Below are positions 1 through 6,937 of a stretch of 64,000 nt of DNA, piece after piece. The stretch lies in NCBI RefSeq assembly GCF_010365305.1, contig NZ_CP048279.1, positions 992,001 through 1,056,000 of the forward strand. Direction: 5' to 3'. This stretch comes from Staphylococcus sp. MI 10-1553 (GTDB taxonomy: Bacteria; Bacillota; Bacilli; Staphylococcales; Staphylococcaceae). The stretch's first letter is position 1. Each line of letters begins with the position of its first letter. Under the pieces are notes generated by a model that saw only the letters and a program-made list of their open reading frames with translations, was not told the DNA's origin and did not search any database. The translations under genes and the position numbers were made by a program.

Positions 1-770
1 TGATGTTACGTGGGCGTCATCCGTATGAGTTTGTGCCGGAGATACGTAAGAAGCAGAAGCAGACAGTCGCTAATACAAAAAGGCTATTGATTACCGAAGC
101 TGCACGTGTCCAAACGGAAGCACAGAAAATGCACTATTTAGAAACGATGGGCGACGATGCGGAATATGAGTTTGTGGCGAAACGTGATGAAAAGACGTCT
201 AAAATCTGTCGTCATTATGATAAAAAAGTGTTTAAAGTGAAAGACATGGTGCCTGGTGTTAATGCCCCGCCGATGCATCCCCATTGTCGAAGCACGACGG
301 TACCACATGTAGGAAACTGGCGTGATAAGTTCTTCAAGGATAGACAAGGGAAGTATCGATTGAGGGGTGACGAGGAAACGAAGCAACTTTTAGCTAAAAA
401 AGAAATGACGGATGCTCTGGATAGTGGTAAAATAAAAGTTGAATTAAATGTTGATAAACAGAACCGACACCAATTAGGTCATCAATTGTATGAAGCCTAT
501 AAGAAAAAGAATTTACAAAAAGGGCTTCCAATACCAAGTTATACAATATTAGACAATGATGAACTCAATGCATTAATAATTCAAAAAGCTGGTAAGGGCT
601 ATTTACTAGTTGATAAAAAAGGGAAATGGCTAAATAAAGAAGTCATCGATTTTGATAAAACTGTCGGGAAAGTATACACTGATGGCCGGTTTATAGAAAC
701 GAAATGGGGGAAGGTGCACTACTCAAAAACGGGTAGCCATGTTGTCCCTAAAAAGGAGGAGAATAAGTAA
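1..770 (+). CDS. Phage minor head protein fused to a C-terminal type-50 polymorphic toxin domain (5'-partial)
   Basis: The reading frame is already open at the window edge, so the N-terminus lies outside; the Met at base 3 is probably internal. Residues 1-105 match the C-terminal half of SPP1 gp7/Mu gpF-type minor head proteins: RTESAR-like helix (LITEAARVQTEAQ), KTSKICRHYDKKVF and the metal-site-like PPMHPHCRS. From about residue 145 the protein changes character: NVDKQNRHQLGHQLYEAY, then a predicted alpha+beta region ending HYSKTGSHVVP, which resembles the polymorphic toxin type 50 domain known as a fusion to phage head proteins. Such domains are predicted RNases (family knowledge); activity here is inference. 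The next gene overlaps by one base and could be the immunity partner. Confidence 0.72.
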   Translation, partial: MLRGRHPYEFVPEIRKKQKQTVANTKRLLITEAARVQTEAQKMHYLETMGDDAEYEFVAKRDEKTSKICRHYDKKVFKVKDMVPGVNAPPMHPHCRSTTVPHVGNWRDKFFKDRQGKYRLRGDEETKQLLAKKEMTDALDSGKIKVELNVDKQNRHQLGHQLYEAYKKKNLQKGLPIPSYTILDNDELNALIIQKAGKGYLLVDKKGKWLNKEVIDFDKTVGKVYTDGRFIETKWGKVHYSKTGSHVVPKKEENK

Positions 771-964
771 TGAAACTATGGACATATGTCGGGAAAAATG
801 TACGAATAGAATTGACTGATGGTCAACTATTCATCGGTAAAGCTACTGATTATGACGATGAAATGGATAATGAAAGCGGAGAAGATTCTATAAATTTATA
901 TGATGGTATATGTTTATATGATTTTAATGAAAGCGAAATAAAATCGATTGAAATTATAGATTAG
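770..964 (+). CDS. Small acidic LSM-like protein, possible immunity partner of the upstream toxin domain
   Basis: A 64-aa protein whose ATG overlaps the stop of the head/toxin gene by one base, with a strong AAGGAGGAG ribosome site inside the upstream gene, so the two are translationally coupled. The pattern VGKNVRIELTDGQLFIGKA followed by an acidic stretch and ICLYDFNESEIKSIEII has the beta-strand order of an LSM/Sm-like fold. It is strongly acidic, as many immunity proteins are. Position directly after a toxin domain and before a terminator supports an antitoxin or immunity role, but that is inference from context; it could also be a phage morphogenesis accessory protein. Confidence 0.6.
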   Translation: MKLWTYVGKNVRIELTDGQLFIGKATDYDDEMDNESGEDSINLYDGICLYDFNESEIKSIEIID

Positions 965-1000
965 GCACCTAACTGATAATAATGGTTGCGGTGCTCTTTT
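964..1000 (+). terminator. Rho-independent terminator after the LSM-like gene
   Basis: GGCACC pairs with GGTGC(T) across a 20-base loop, followed by TCTTTTTAT. It starts on the last base of the stop codon of the LSM-like gene. It is the first of two terminators in tandem. Confidence 0.5.
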
Positions 1001-1014
1001 TATACCTAATTTTA

Positions 1015-1042
1015 AGCTACTGTATTGCAGTGGCTATTTTTT
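1015..1042 (+). terminator. Second tandem terminator between immunity candidate and scaffold gene
   Basis: AGCTACTG and CAGTGGCT form an 8-bp stem (one G-U pair) around TATTG, followed by ATTTTTT. Two terminators here isolate the toxin/LSM pair from the scaffold and capsid genes, an arrangement expected of a moron inserted in a phage structural operon. Confidence 0.6.
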
Positions 1043-1141
1043 ATGCCCAAACCGTGCTTATGGCGTTAAAAGATGCAAGTGTAGTCCAAACCATGCAATG
1101 ACATAAAACTTGCAAGAGTAGATTTAAATGAGGTGCGAAAT

Positions 1142-1720
1142 ATGAAAGAACAATGGTTAAAGTTAAGCTTACAATTTTTTAATGATGCGGGTACTGAAGA
1201 GGCGACAAGTGATGAGAATACCGAAACTGAAGCAGCTGAAGCGACACAAGAAGCTGAAGAACTGTCTGAAGCGCAACTTAAGTTAGTGAATGATCGTGTG
1301 AATGAAGAGATGCAACGACGTACGAAAGAGATGCGTCAACAGATTCAAGATGAGTTAGCTGAGAAGCAAAAAGAAGCTGATAAGTTGCGTAAGATGAACG
1401 CCGAACAAAAGCATCAATACGAGCTTGAAAAGGCTGAAAAAGAACGTGATGAGTATAAGCAACAACTCGAGTCATACAAGATGCGTCAAGAAGCGATGGC
1501 GATGTTCAGTGAGGCAGGCATGCAAGCCCCTGAATCTTTATTGAATATGGTCGTTCAAGATACAGCTGAAGCAACAAAAGAAGCTGTAGATAGCTTTGTT
1601 TCGATGGTGAATCAAGAAGTACAGCGTCAGTTAGAAAGTAAGGCGACACAAAGCCGTGTTGTTGGAAATCATGTTGAAGCGCCTAAAACAGATGAAGCTT
1701 GGAAAACATTTTTAAATTAA
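1142..1720 (+). CDS. Phage capsid scaffolding protein
   Basis: A 192-aa protein, very rich in Glu, Gln, Lys and Ala, with a long coiled-coil-forming segment at about residues 45-120 and a basic/helical C-terminus (AWKTFLN). This composition and its place immediately before the major capsid gene match the DUF4355-type scaffolding proteins of staphylococcal siphophages. These form the internal scaffold of the procapsid and leave before DNA packaging. The start is the ATG at 1142, six bases after AGGTG; a GTG at 1133 lies inside that ribosome site and is unlikely. The N-terminal LKLSLQFF resembles the start of the capsid protein (MKFNLQFF), a similarity often seen in this gene pair. Confidence 0.78.
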   Translation: MKEQWLKLSLQFFNDAGTEEATSDENTETEAAEATQEAEELSEAQLKLVNDRVNEEMQRRTKEMRQQIQDELAEKQKEADKLRKMNAEQKHQYELEKAEKERDEYKQQLESYKMRQEAMAMFSEAGMQAPESLLNMVVQDTAEATKEAVDSFVSMVNQEVQRQLESKATQSRVVGNHVEAPKTDEAWKTFLN

Positions 1721-1734
1721 GAAAGGTTGATTTG

Positions 1735-2391
1735 ATGATGAAATTTAATTTACAATTTTTTGCTGATACGGCTACGGGCGGGACTGCAACACCTGCAGCA
1801 GCAACACAAACGAAAGTGGCACTAGGTGAAACGAAATTAAAGGACAAACACACTGGCATTGTAAAAACTGTGACAGATGCGAAGTCGTATGTGACACCTG
1901 CATTGATTACTGATGATGCGATTTATATGGAGGGGCGTTCATTCACTGTGATGAAAGGTGATGTCGCTGAATTACGTGATTATGACCGTACACAAGCGAA
2001 CCATATGGACAGCCCGAAAATTACTGAAACAACTTACTTCTTAGATCAAGAGAAGTATTGGGGTCGTTTTATTGATGCGCTTGATAAACGTGATACTGAA
2101 GGTAATATTGATGTGAACTATGTGGTTGCACGTCAATCGGCTGAAGTGGTCGCGCCTTACCTTGATAACTTACGCTTTAAGAACATTGCTCAAAATGCGA
2201 AAGAGCATATAACTGTGGGTGAGAATCGTGAGTACGATGCGGTTTTATCAGTGACTGAAAAGATGACGGACGATATTGCGCCTGCAAACCGAACATTATT
2301 CGTAACGCCTGCTTTCTACACTAAAATTAAACAGCTTGTCATTCAATTGCCACAAGGGGATAACAAGCAACAAACGAATTTGACGAAGTGA
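1735..2391 (+). pseudogene. Major capsid protein, truncated at a deletion junction
   Basis: A 218-aa product starting MMKFNLQFFAD, with the typical N-arm and domain (ITDDAIYMEGRSF, YFLDQEKYWGRFIDALD, TLFVTPAFYTKIKQ) of siphophage coat proteins found after a DUF4355 scaffold. Family members run to roughly 270-320 residues, and the expected C-terminal domain is missing. After PQGDNKQ the frame runs only a few more codons to a stop at 2389-2391. In another frame the same bases read TNEFDEVINDESN and stop at 2409, which looks like the natural end of a different phage protein. I infer a deletion joining the capsid gene to a distal module near 2365-2380. No portal, tail or lysis genes lie in the window. 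Confidence 0.68.
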
Positions 2392-2397
2392 TTAACG

Positions 2398-2739
2398 ATG
2401 AGTCGAATTAATACCTATCCAATCAATAATCACCCAAAATCTACAGATAAAAAAGAGATAAACTCTTCACCGAGATTTTACAATTCGTATAATATCAAAA
2501 GTGATGGGAACATCCGTATTTCGGAAGTGGATACAATGTCGTTAGATTATATTACACGTCCTGAATGTGAACAGCATCAAAAGCATATGGACTCAAGGTT
2601 TGATAATGTAGAGCTGAGAATTGATAACGCCGTAAAAAATTTGAAAGAAGAAATAAACTTAGAAAAAGTCACATCAAAGCGTTTTTGGATTGGTATATCT
2701 GTAGTATTGTTGATATGTATAGTAAAGGCTGTGTTCTAA
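2398..2739 (+). CDS. Phage small protein with coiled coil and C-terminal membrane anchor
   Basis: A 113-aa ORF. The C-terminal part (MSLDYITRPECEQHQK, a short amphipathic helix, then a single hydrophobic segment WIGISVVLLICIVKAVF) has the layout of small phage proteins found next to holin genes: cytoplasmic coiled coil plus one membrane helix. The N-terminal 45 residues are polar and unrecognised. An internal ATG at 2536, preceded by GGAAGTGG, could be the real start, giving a 67-residue protein; the 2398 start lacks a good ribosome site. It lies directly after the capsid deletion junction, so it probably belonged to the lysis/tail-end region of the ancestral phage. Confidence 0.5.
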   Translation: MSRINTYPINNHPKSTDKKEINSSPRFYNSYNIKSDGNIRISEVDTMSLDYITRPECEQHQKHMDSRFDNVELRIDNAVKNLKEEINLEKVTSKRFWIGISVVLLICIVKAVF

Positions 2740-2928
2740 ATGAGGAACGAAATCATAAAACTACTTGATTCTAATATTAGTGCATACAAAATTAGTAAAG
2801 ACACAGGCGTGAATGAAGCGACTATTAAACAATTAAGATTAGGGAAGTCTAAATTAGATAGGTTAGGTTTGTTGAACGCCGAAAAACTATACAATTATCA
2901 AAAACAACTCGAAAAAGATAACGGATAA
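2740..2928 (+). CDS. Small helix-turn-helix protein (62 aa) of prophage origin
   Basis: The ATG follows the stop of the previous gene without a gap. MRNEIIKLLDSNISAYKIS followed by DTGVNEATIKQLRLGKSKLDRL reads as a compact DNA-binding helix-turn-helix (AYKISKDTGVNEATI), ending in a helical LNAEKLYNYQKQLEKDNG tail. Proteins of this design occur in staphylococcal phages and islands; function is unassigned. A second, broken copy of the gene lies 400 bp downstream and the 3' ends plus flanks form a direct repeat. Confidence 0.55.
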   Translation: MRNEIIKLLDSNISAYKISKDTGVNEATIKQLRLGKSKLDRLGLLNAEKLYNYQKQLEKDNG

Positions 2929-2971
2929 AAAACCCCCCTGCCTGCAATAGGTGGGGTCACGTGTCAATTTA
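2878..2971. repeat. Direct repeat, copy 1 (3' end of HTH gene plus hairpin)
   Basis: About 90 bp beginning at the codons for AEKLYNYQKQLEKDNG, running through AAACCCCCC..GGTGGGG and CACGTGTCAATTTAT. It is nearly identical to 3221-3308. The C-run and G-run can pair, so each copy may also terminate transcription. Confidence 0.75.
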
Positions 2972-2981
2972 TAAAAAAGTG

Positions 2982-3010
2982 TTAACTATATTCCGTACGG
3001 GTAGTATAAT
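2982..3010 (+). promoter_or_regulatory. Promoter for the 38-aa membrane peptide
   Basis: TTAACT at 2982-2987 and a perfect TATAAT at 3005-3010, separated by 17 bp, 22 bases upstream of the ATG at 3032. GGAGG precedes the ATG with good spacing. It is one of the closest matches to the sigma-A consensus in the window. Confidence 0.7.
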
Positions 3011-3031
3011 AAATGTTGGAGGTTTTCAAAT

Positions 3032-3148
3032 ATGACAGGTCAAATGTATTTATCGTTATTAATATTAAGCCTACCATTATTATTGTTTATAGCAAGAAAG
3101 ACACATTTATATTACTTAGATAAAAAGAATGTGAAAAGAAATGACTGA
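3032..3148 (+). CDS. 38-aa single-pass membrane peptide
   Basis: MTGQMYLSLLILSLPLLLFI followed by a basic tail (ARKTHLYYLDKKNVKRND). One hydrophobic helix then a positively charged C-terminus gives an N-out/C-in peptide, in the size class of phage holin-like or type I toxin-like peptides. It has its own consensus promoter and GGAGG site, so it is likely expressed. Its stop overlaps the start of the broken HTH copy (ATGACTGA), indicating a two-gene module. Function unknown. Confidence 0.55.
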   Translation: MTGQMYLSLLILSLPLLLFIARKTHLYYLDKKNVKRND

Positions 3149-3271
3149 GTTTAAAGAAACAATCAAAAAACTATTAGGTAGCGATGTGTCAGGGAACTAG
3201 GAGGTATTTCTCTTGATACTGCAGAAAAACTATACAACTACCAAAAACAACTCGAAAAAGATAACGGATAA
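3141..3271 (+). pseudogene. Broken second copy of the small HTH gene
   Basis: The ATG at 3141 gives MTEFKETIKKLLGSDVSGN and then a stop at 3198-3200. In another frame the sequence resumes as SLDTAEKLYNYQKQLEKDNG and stops at 3269-3271. The two halves match the start and end of the intact gene at 2740-2928. The central helix-turn-helix has been lost by an internal deletion with a frameshift. Confidence 0.7.
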
Positions 3272-3308
3272 AAACCCCCCGCCTGCAATAGGTAGGGTCA
3301 CGTGTCAA
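3221..3308. repeat. Direct repeat, copy 2
   Basis: Near-identical to 2878-2971 with a few substitutions (ACTACC for ATTATC; GGTAGGG for GGTGGGG). It is followed by an extra GCGTGTCAATTTAT, as if the last bases were duplicated. Confidence 0.75.
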
Positions 3309-3700
3309 ACGCGTGTCAATTTATTCTTGTTTTGTCTCGTTTATCCTAAAAGTTAAATTGTTGAAAATCCGATAATCACGCTATTTCAGTGCTAAACACA
3401 AGATGAGGTTTTCCCTCCCAGGACGCTAAATATTTTTAAGTTTGATAAAACACCGTTATATCACGTAACTATCAACGTGGGTATAACGGTGTTTTATTAT
3501 TATACTTATGCATAATGTTGAGGGCATAATTTTTCATATGAATAGAAGTTAGTCCATGAATGATAGAAAAAAGCACAACATTTTTCTTCAATAATCGAAT
3601 CTTATTTAATAAAAAACGAAGCTTATCATACACTTTGTTTCTTTTGTTTTACTAAAAGGTATATAGTAACGAAGTGAGTTACATGAGAGGGAGATGGACT
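3309..3700. other. Intergenic edge of the prophage remnant
   Basis: Apart from the terminator at 3447-3495 I see no gene. An attachment site is expected hereabouts, because phage-like sequence stops before 3420, but the other half lies outside the window so none can be identified. TTTGTTTCTTTTG..TATAGT near 3632-3668 may hold the promoter of the VOC gene. Confidence 0.4.
3447..3495. terminator. Strong bidirectional terminator at the prophage edge
   Basis: A perfect 14-bp inverted repeat, AAAACACCGTTATA / TATAACGGTGTTTT, encloses a smaller stem (CACGT..ACGTG). A-rich and T-rich ends let it work in both directions. It separates the prophage remnant from chromosomal genes. Confidence 0.8.
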
Positions 3701-4144
3701 ATGACAAAATTATATCCATATATAGCGTTTGAAAATACAAAAGAAGCGTTAGAATATTATGAGGAAGTTTTCGGAGCGACTGAAATTAATCGTTTGCCAG
3801 TAACAAAAGAACAAGCGAGTCATTTTGGTCTTTCACAAGAGGATGCAACTGATGCGACGATGCATGCGGAATTCACTATTGCATCAACTCAAATGTTTGC
3901 GTCTGATTCATTTGGCAAAGCGGCGACAATTAACGGTGCGATTTCACTTATGTTAGACTATGATGTCAATGTTGCGGAAGATGCACAAGAAATTGAAGCG
4001 TTGTATGACCGCGTAAAAGATCATGACAGTATTACAGTAGAAATGCCTTTAGAAGAACAGTTCTGGGGCGGGAAAATGGGTGTATTTACTGATCGATACG
4101 GTATTCGTTGGATGATTCATGGTCAAGATACAACAGCACAGTGA
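3701..4144 (+). CDS. VOC-superfamily (PhnB-like) protein
   Basis: A 147-aa protein that begins MTKLYPYIAFENTKEALEYY, with EVFGATEINR, MHAEFTIASTQMFASD and a C-terminal WGGKMGVFTDRYGIRWMIH. This is the paired beta-alpha-beta-beta-beta layout of glyoxalase/PhnB-like proteins (also annotated as 3-demethylubiquinone methyltransferase-like). GGKMGVFTDRYGI..W is the family hallmark near the second metal-site position. Substrate cannot be deduced. Start chosen at 3701 because GAGAGGGAG sits about 7 bases upstream; an earlier GTG lacks a ribosome site. Monocistronic, ending at the terminator at 4219. A paralogue lies at 50801. Confidence 0.8.
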   Translation: MTKLYPYIAFENTKEALEYYEEVFGATEINRLPVTKEQASHFGLSQEDATDATMHAEFTIASTQMFASDSFGKAATINGAISLMLDYDVNVAEDAQEIEALYDRVKDHDSITVEMPLEEQFWGGKMGVFTDRYGIRWMIHGQDTTAQ

Positions 4145-4218
4145 TTCAAAGTAGTCGCAAAGGACAGGGCTTTATATTTTGATGTTGTCCGACGTTCAAT
4201 TTTGAATCATCATTAACT

Positions 4219-4260
4219 AAAAACACGTCATCACATTTAAAGGAGTGATGGCGTGTTTTT
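4219..4260. terminator. Bidirectional terminator between VOC gene and ktr gene
   Basis: AAAAACACG-TCATCAC and GTGATGG-CGTGTTTTT form a long stem with a 10-base loop and A/T tails on both sides, serving the convergent genes on each strand. Confidence 0.85.
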
Positions 4261-4265
4261 GATTT

Positions 4266-5570
4266 TTATAAATATAAATGACTTTTCGCGTAATGAAAAG
4301 TTTCTCTTGTACGATTGTGTAAGACACCTAATAATGTAAGAACACCTATTTTACCGGCAATCATCGTAATAATAATGAGTGCTTTTGCAAAGGTATCGTA
4401 TTCTGCAGAAATGCCTGTTGATAAGCCCACTGTCCCAAACGCGGAAATGACTTCGAAAGCGATCGCCTCAAATTGTAAGTTCGGTTGCGCCACTGCAAAC
4501 CAAAATATAATAAATATAATGAACATCATTGCTGTTAATGTAATCGCAACAGCTTTTTGTGTTTGTTTTTGATCAATCGAACGACGAAAGACTTGTGTAT
4601 AGCGGTGACCTTTCAATGATGTGATTACGTATAGGAGTACAAGTGTAAATGTTGTGACTTTAATCCCGCCGGCTGCACTAATCGGGCCGGCACCAATAAA
4701 CATTAAAATCATGGTCAACATGAGCGTGCCGGGTGCGAGATGAGAAAAGTCTATCGTGTTAAAACCGGCTGTACGTGTACTGACGGATTGGAAAAATGAG
4801 ACTAATATTTGTTGCGGAAATGACATCCCTTTTAATGCGTGACGATGTTCTAATAATAAAAAGCCGAGTGTCCCTACAACGATTAAAATAATTGTGACAA
4901 ACAATGTGACTTTCGTATGAACGTGAAGACGCTTTAAATGGCGCGTTGTCATAAGGTCGAATAACACGATATAGCCTATACCACCCACAATAATTAATAT
5001 AGCGATCATCAAATTGACTACGGGATCACTTGCATATGAAACTAAATTGTCACTAAATAAAGAAAAGCCAGCATTATTCAGTGCTGAAATGGAAGTAAAG
5101 ACACTAATGAACATGCCTTTAGACCACCCATACTCAGGCACGAATACCGTTGCGAGTATCATGGCACCTAGCGCTTCAAATACAATCGTAAAAATGAAAA
5201 TAAATTTTGCGAAATCAACGACATTGATTGTCTCGTCGATGTTAAGTTCTAATTTGAAGAGTTGATTGTTTTGAAAAGTAATTTTCTTTTGCGAAATCAT
5301 CAGTGCTAATAAAGACACGGCGACTATCCCCATACCGCCAATTTGAATGAGAAGCATGATGACAGTATGACCTAAAACATTAAACTGTTCTGTAATATCC
5401 ACGGTTGTCAGGCCGGTCACTGTAAAAGCACTCGTCGCTACATACATGGCATCGATAAAAGAAATCGGCTTCTGACCGGTCCAAGGTAAGTAAAGAAGAA
5501 GACTACCAATGAAAGTAGTGCTTAAAAATAAAATAAGATAAAACAAGATAGGTTGTCTTTTACTATACAT
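4266..5570 (-). CDS. ktrB: Potassium uptake membrane subunit, KtrB/KtrD (TrkH family)
   Basis: A 434-aa integral membrane protein built from four M1-P-M2 repeats. The four selectivity-filter loops are visible in order: SAFTVTGLTT (about residue 47), SALNNAGFSLF (163), VSTRTAGFN (283) and SAFGTVGLSTG (386). The conserved glycine of each is present. Ktr channels import K+ when a cytosolic KtrA/C ring binds ATP. No ring gene is adjacent, as is usual in staphylococci, where the ring and pore genes are scattered. Whether it equals KtrB or KtrD of S. aureus cannot be settled by eye, so the symbol is provisional. Confidence 0.82.
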   Translation of the reverse strand: MYSKRQPILFYLILFLSTTFIGSLLLYLPWTGQKPISFIDAMYVATSAFTVTGLTTVDITEQFNVLGHTVIMLLIQIGGMGIVAVSLLALMISQKKITFQNNQLFKLELNIDETINVVDFAKFIFIFTIVFEALGAMILATVFVPEYGWSKGMFISVFTSISALNNAGFSLFSDNLVSYASDPVVNLMIAILIIVGGIGYIVLFDLMTTRHLKRLHVHTKVTLFVTIILIVVGTLGFLLLEHRHALKGMSFPQQILVSFFQSVSTRTAGFNTIDFSHLAPGTLMLTMILMFIGAGPISAAGGIKVTTFTLVLLYVITSLKGHRYTQVFRRSIDQKQTQKAVAITLTAMMFIIFIIFWFAVAQPNLQFEAIAFEVISAFGTVGLSTGISAEYDTFAKALIIITMIAGKIGVLTLLGVLHNRTRETFHYAKSHLYL

Positions 5571-5598
5571 CTTTGACGCCTCAGTTCTTTTTGAAGTT

Positions 5599-5626
5599 AT
5601 AATATCATGATATGTTCCAAAAACAA
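5599..5626 (-). promoter_or_regulatory. Candidate promoter of the ktr gene
   Basis: On the minus strand, TTGTTT (5626-5621) and TATTAT (5604-5599) are separated by 16 bp, 28 bases before the start codon. GAGGCG provides the ribosome site. Confidence 0.45.
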
Positions 5627-5927
5627 ATCACTATTTTTCAAAAATATATCGAATCAGCTTTGAATTGTACTTCCACGCATAGTTTTTGCGTGTATTTTGT
5701 ATTGAGAACGCATGCATTGATTTCAATGAAAGATGGCGTGAAGCATCAACTTGAATGAATGTGCATGTGATAGGTGTACAAATGGAACAGTAAGGGTATG
5801 CGCTTGAAAAAGAAAAAGTGTTTCTTGCAAGATGTTCAATGCGCAGAGTAGTATATGAGCGTCACGCATGTTGATTTGGATTAGCGTAGGGTGAAAAAGA
5901 TTGAACGGTTCCTATTTCTCGCTAAAC
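5627..5927. other. Intergenic, no gene seen
   Basis: About 300 bp between the ktr promoter and the terminator of the PSM gene. No ORF with a ribosome site and no strong hairpin noticed. Confidence 0.4.
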
Positions 5928-5961
5928 AAAAAAGGCTGGACAATTGAATGTCTCAGCCTTT
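5928..5961 (-). terminator. Terminator of the alpha-type PSM gene
   Basis: On the minus strand AAAGGCTGAGACA pairs with TGTCCAGCCTTTTTT with one mismatch. It lies 11 bases past the PSM stop codon. Confidence 0.75.
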
Positions 5962-5972
5962 ACCATATTGGA

Positions 5973-6044
5973 TTATTTTTTGAATGTATCGATTAACCCT
6001 TTAATCAATTTAACAATGCCTAAAATGATATCTGCCCACATCAT
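5973..6044 (-). CDS. Alpha-type phenol-soluble modulin (23 aa)
   Basis: The peptide reads MMWADIILGIVKL then IKGLIDTFKK. It is a short amphipathic helix with alternating Ile/Leu/Val and Lys/Asp faces and a Lys-Lys end, close in pattern to S. epidermidis PSM-alpha (..VEIVKGLIDQF..). PSMs of this class are leaderless cytolytic peptides exported by PmtABCD. AGGAGG lies eight bases before the ATG at 6044; the second ATG at 6041 is an alternative. It is too short for normal gene callers. It sits back to back with a beta-type PSM at 6476. The exact name (PSM-alpha, -delta or -epsilon) cannot be decided by eye. Confidence 0.85.
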   Translation of the reverse strand: MMWADIILGIVKLIKGLIDTFKK

Positions 6045-6115
6045 AGTGATGACCTCCTCTTTGTTTATCTTGTAACTTCATTTTAAACGATAAAGCGCAT
6101 TAAAAGGGGGATATG

Positions 6116-6146
6116 GCCTAACTTGCTCATTTGAATGCTTAAGTGT
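6116..6146 (-). promoter_or_regulatory. Possible AgrA boxes for the alpha-type PSM
   Basis: On the minus strand ACACTTAAG (6146-6138) and CAAGTTAGG (6124-6116) each differ by one or two bases from the AgrA half-site ACAGTTAAG/ACAGTTAGG and are separated by 13 bp, the expected spacing. The -35/-10 downstream is not obvious, so this is a weak call. Confidence 0.35.
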
Positions 6147-6343
6147 AAATAAAGAAGCTTTCTTTTTACAGTTAGGAAATAAATCGTTGCCAATATGTAA
6201 ATAATACTCAAGAGACTACATAAAGTGATAAGTTAAATTTATAAGTTATCTTGATTTAACTTTATAGATGTTTTACAAAAGTAATTATTATATTTTAGAA
6301 AACAGTTGGGCATCTTAACTGTGAAAAATGTCGACTTTTTCAG

Positions 6344-6410
6344 ACGGTTAGGAATGCTAACTAATGAGTTGAGAAAGATTGACGGCAATAATTATAAAAT
6401 GCGTTATAGT
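6344..6410 (+). promoter_or_regulatory. AgrA-type operator and promoter of the beta-type PSM
   Basis: ACGGTTAGG (6344-6352) and TGAGTTGAG (6365-6373) are direct repeats 12 bp apart, matching the two-box AgrA operator. TTGACG (-35, 6379-6384) begins 5 bp later and TATAGT (-10, 6405-6410) follows after an over-long 20-bp spacer. Over-long spacers are typical of agr-dependent promoters, which need AgrA to fire. This is motif reading, not a scored match. Confidence 0.55.
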
Positions 6411-6475
6411 TGAATCAACAAAGCAAACAGTTCAATGCTTTGTAATACAAATTATCTAGATGGAGGGGTTCTATT

Positions 6476-6607
6476 ATGACAGAATTATTCGACGCAATTA
6501 AAAACACAATCGAGGCAGGTATTAACCATGATTGGGTGACATTAGGTACAAGCATTGCTGACATCGTAGCAAATGGTATTAATGTAATTAGTGGCTTCTT
6601 TGGTTAA
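6476..6607 (+). CDS. psmB: Beta-type phenol-soluble modulin (43 aa)
   Basis: The peptide begins MTELFDAIKNTIEAGINHDW and continues VTLGTSIADIVANGINVISG to FFG. The length, the N-terminal acidic amphipathic helix and the hydrophobic C-terminal half with the SIADIV..NGI pattern are those of PSM-beta peptides. They have low cytolytic activity and help structure and disperse biofilm. TGGAGGGG lies about nine bases before the ATG. In S. aureus psm-beta genes also sit just upstream of the HAD and GNAT genes and bshC, which supports the assignment by synteny. Only one copy is present here, whereas S. aureus has two in tandem. Confidence 0.9.
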   Translation: MTELFDAIKNTIEAGINHDWVTLGTSIADIVANGINVISGFFG

Positions 6608-6720
6608 TTTATAGTTTCTAATTTTGACAATTGAACATCAACTTTCCTTAACAATAAATAATTTCAAATGTAGAGTGAGTCTTAGTCGAATACGGTTAAG
6701 ATGATGAACTCTCTATTGAT

Positions 6721-6783
6721 AGAGATGATATGTTTCGTGCGTGTAGGGTGAACGTGAGCATGGGAATGTATCATCTCTTTTTT
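6721..6783 (+). terminator. Terminator-like hairpin after psmB
   Basis: AGAGATGATA and TATCATCTCT form a perfect 10-bp stem with a 38-base loop, followed by six T residues. Confidence 0.6.
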
Positions 6784-6937
6784 ACGCTTAATGGCATGTC
6801 GAAGTGTGCTACCAACCAGGCCACGCTATCATGATTTTAACGACTCACTGTGCCTCCTCCAGTGAAATCGTATGACAGTTGATGCATATTTTGATACGCT
6901 TAGGAAGATTCTTTTGACATTAGGGAGGCGTGAAAGT

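Noticed and set aside
3395..3425. Possible phage attachment core (TTTTCCCTCCCAGGACGCTAAAT)-like stretch at the prophage edge
   Set aside because: The left half-site and integrase are outside the window, so no direct repeat can be shown.
6168..6176. ACAGTTAGG on the plus strand as a stand-alone AgrA operator
   Set aside because: No second half-site at 12-13 bp on either side and no promoter in phase; kept only as part of the cluster observation.
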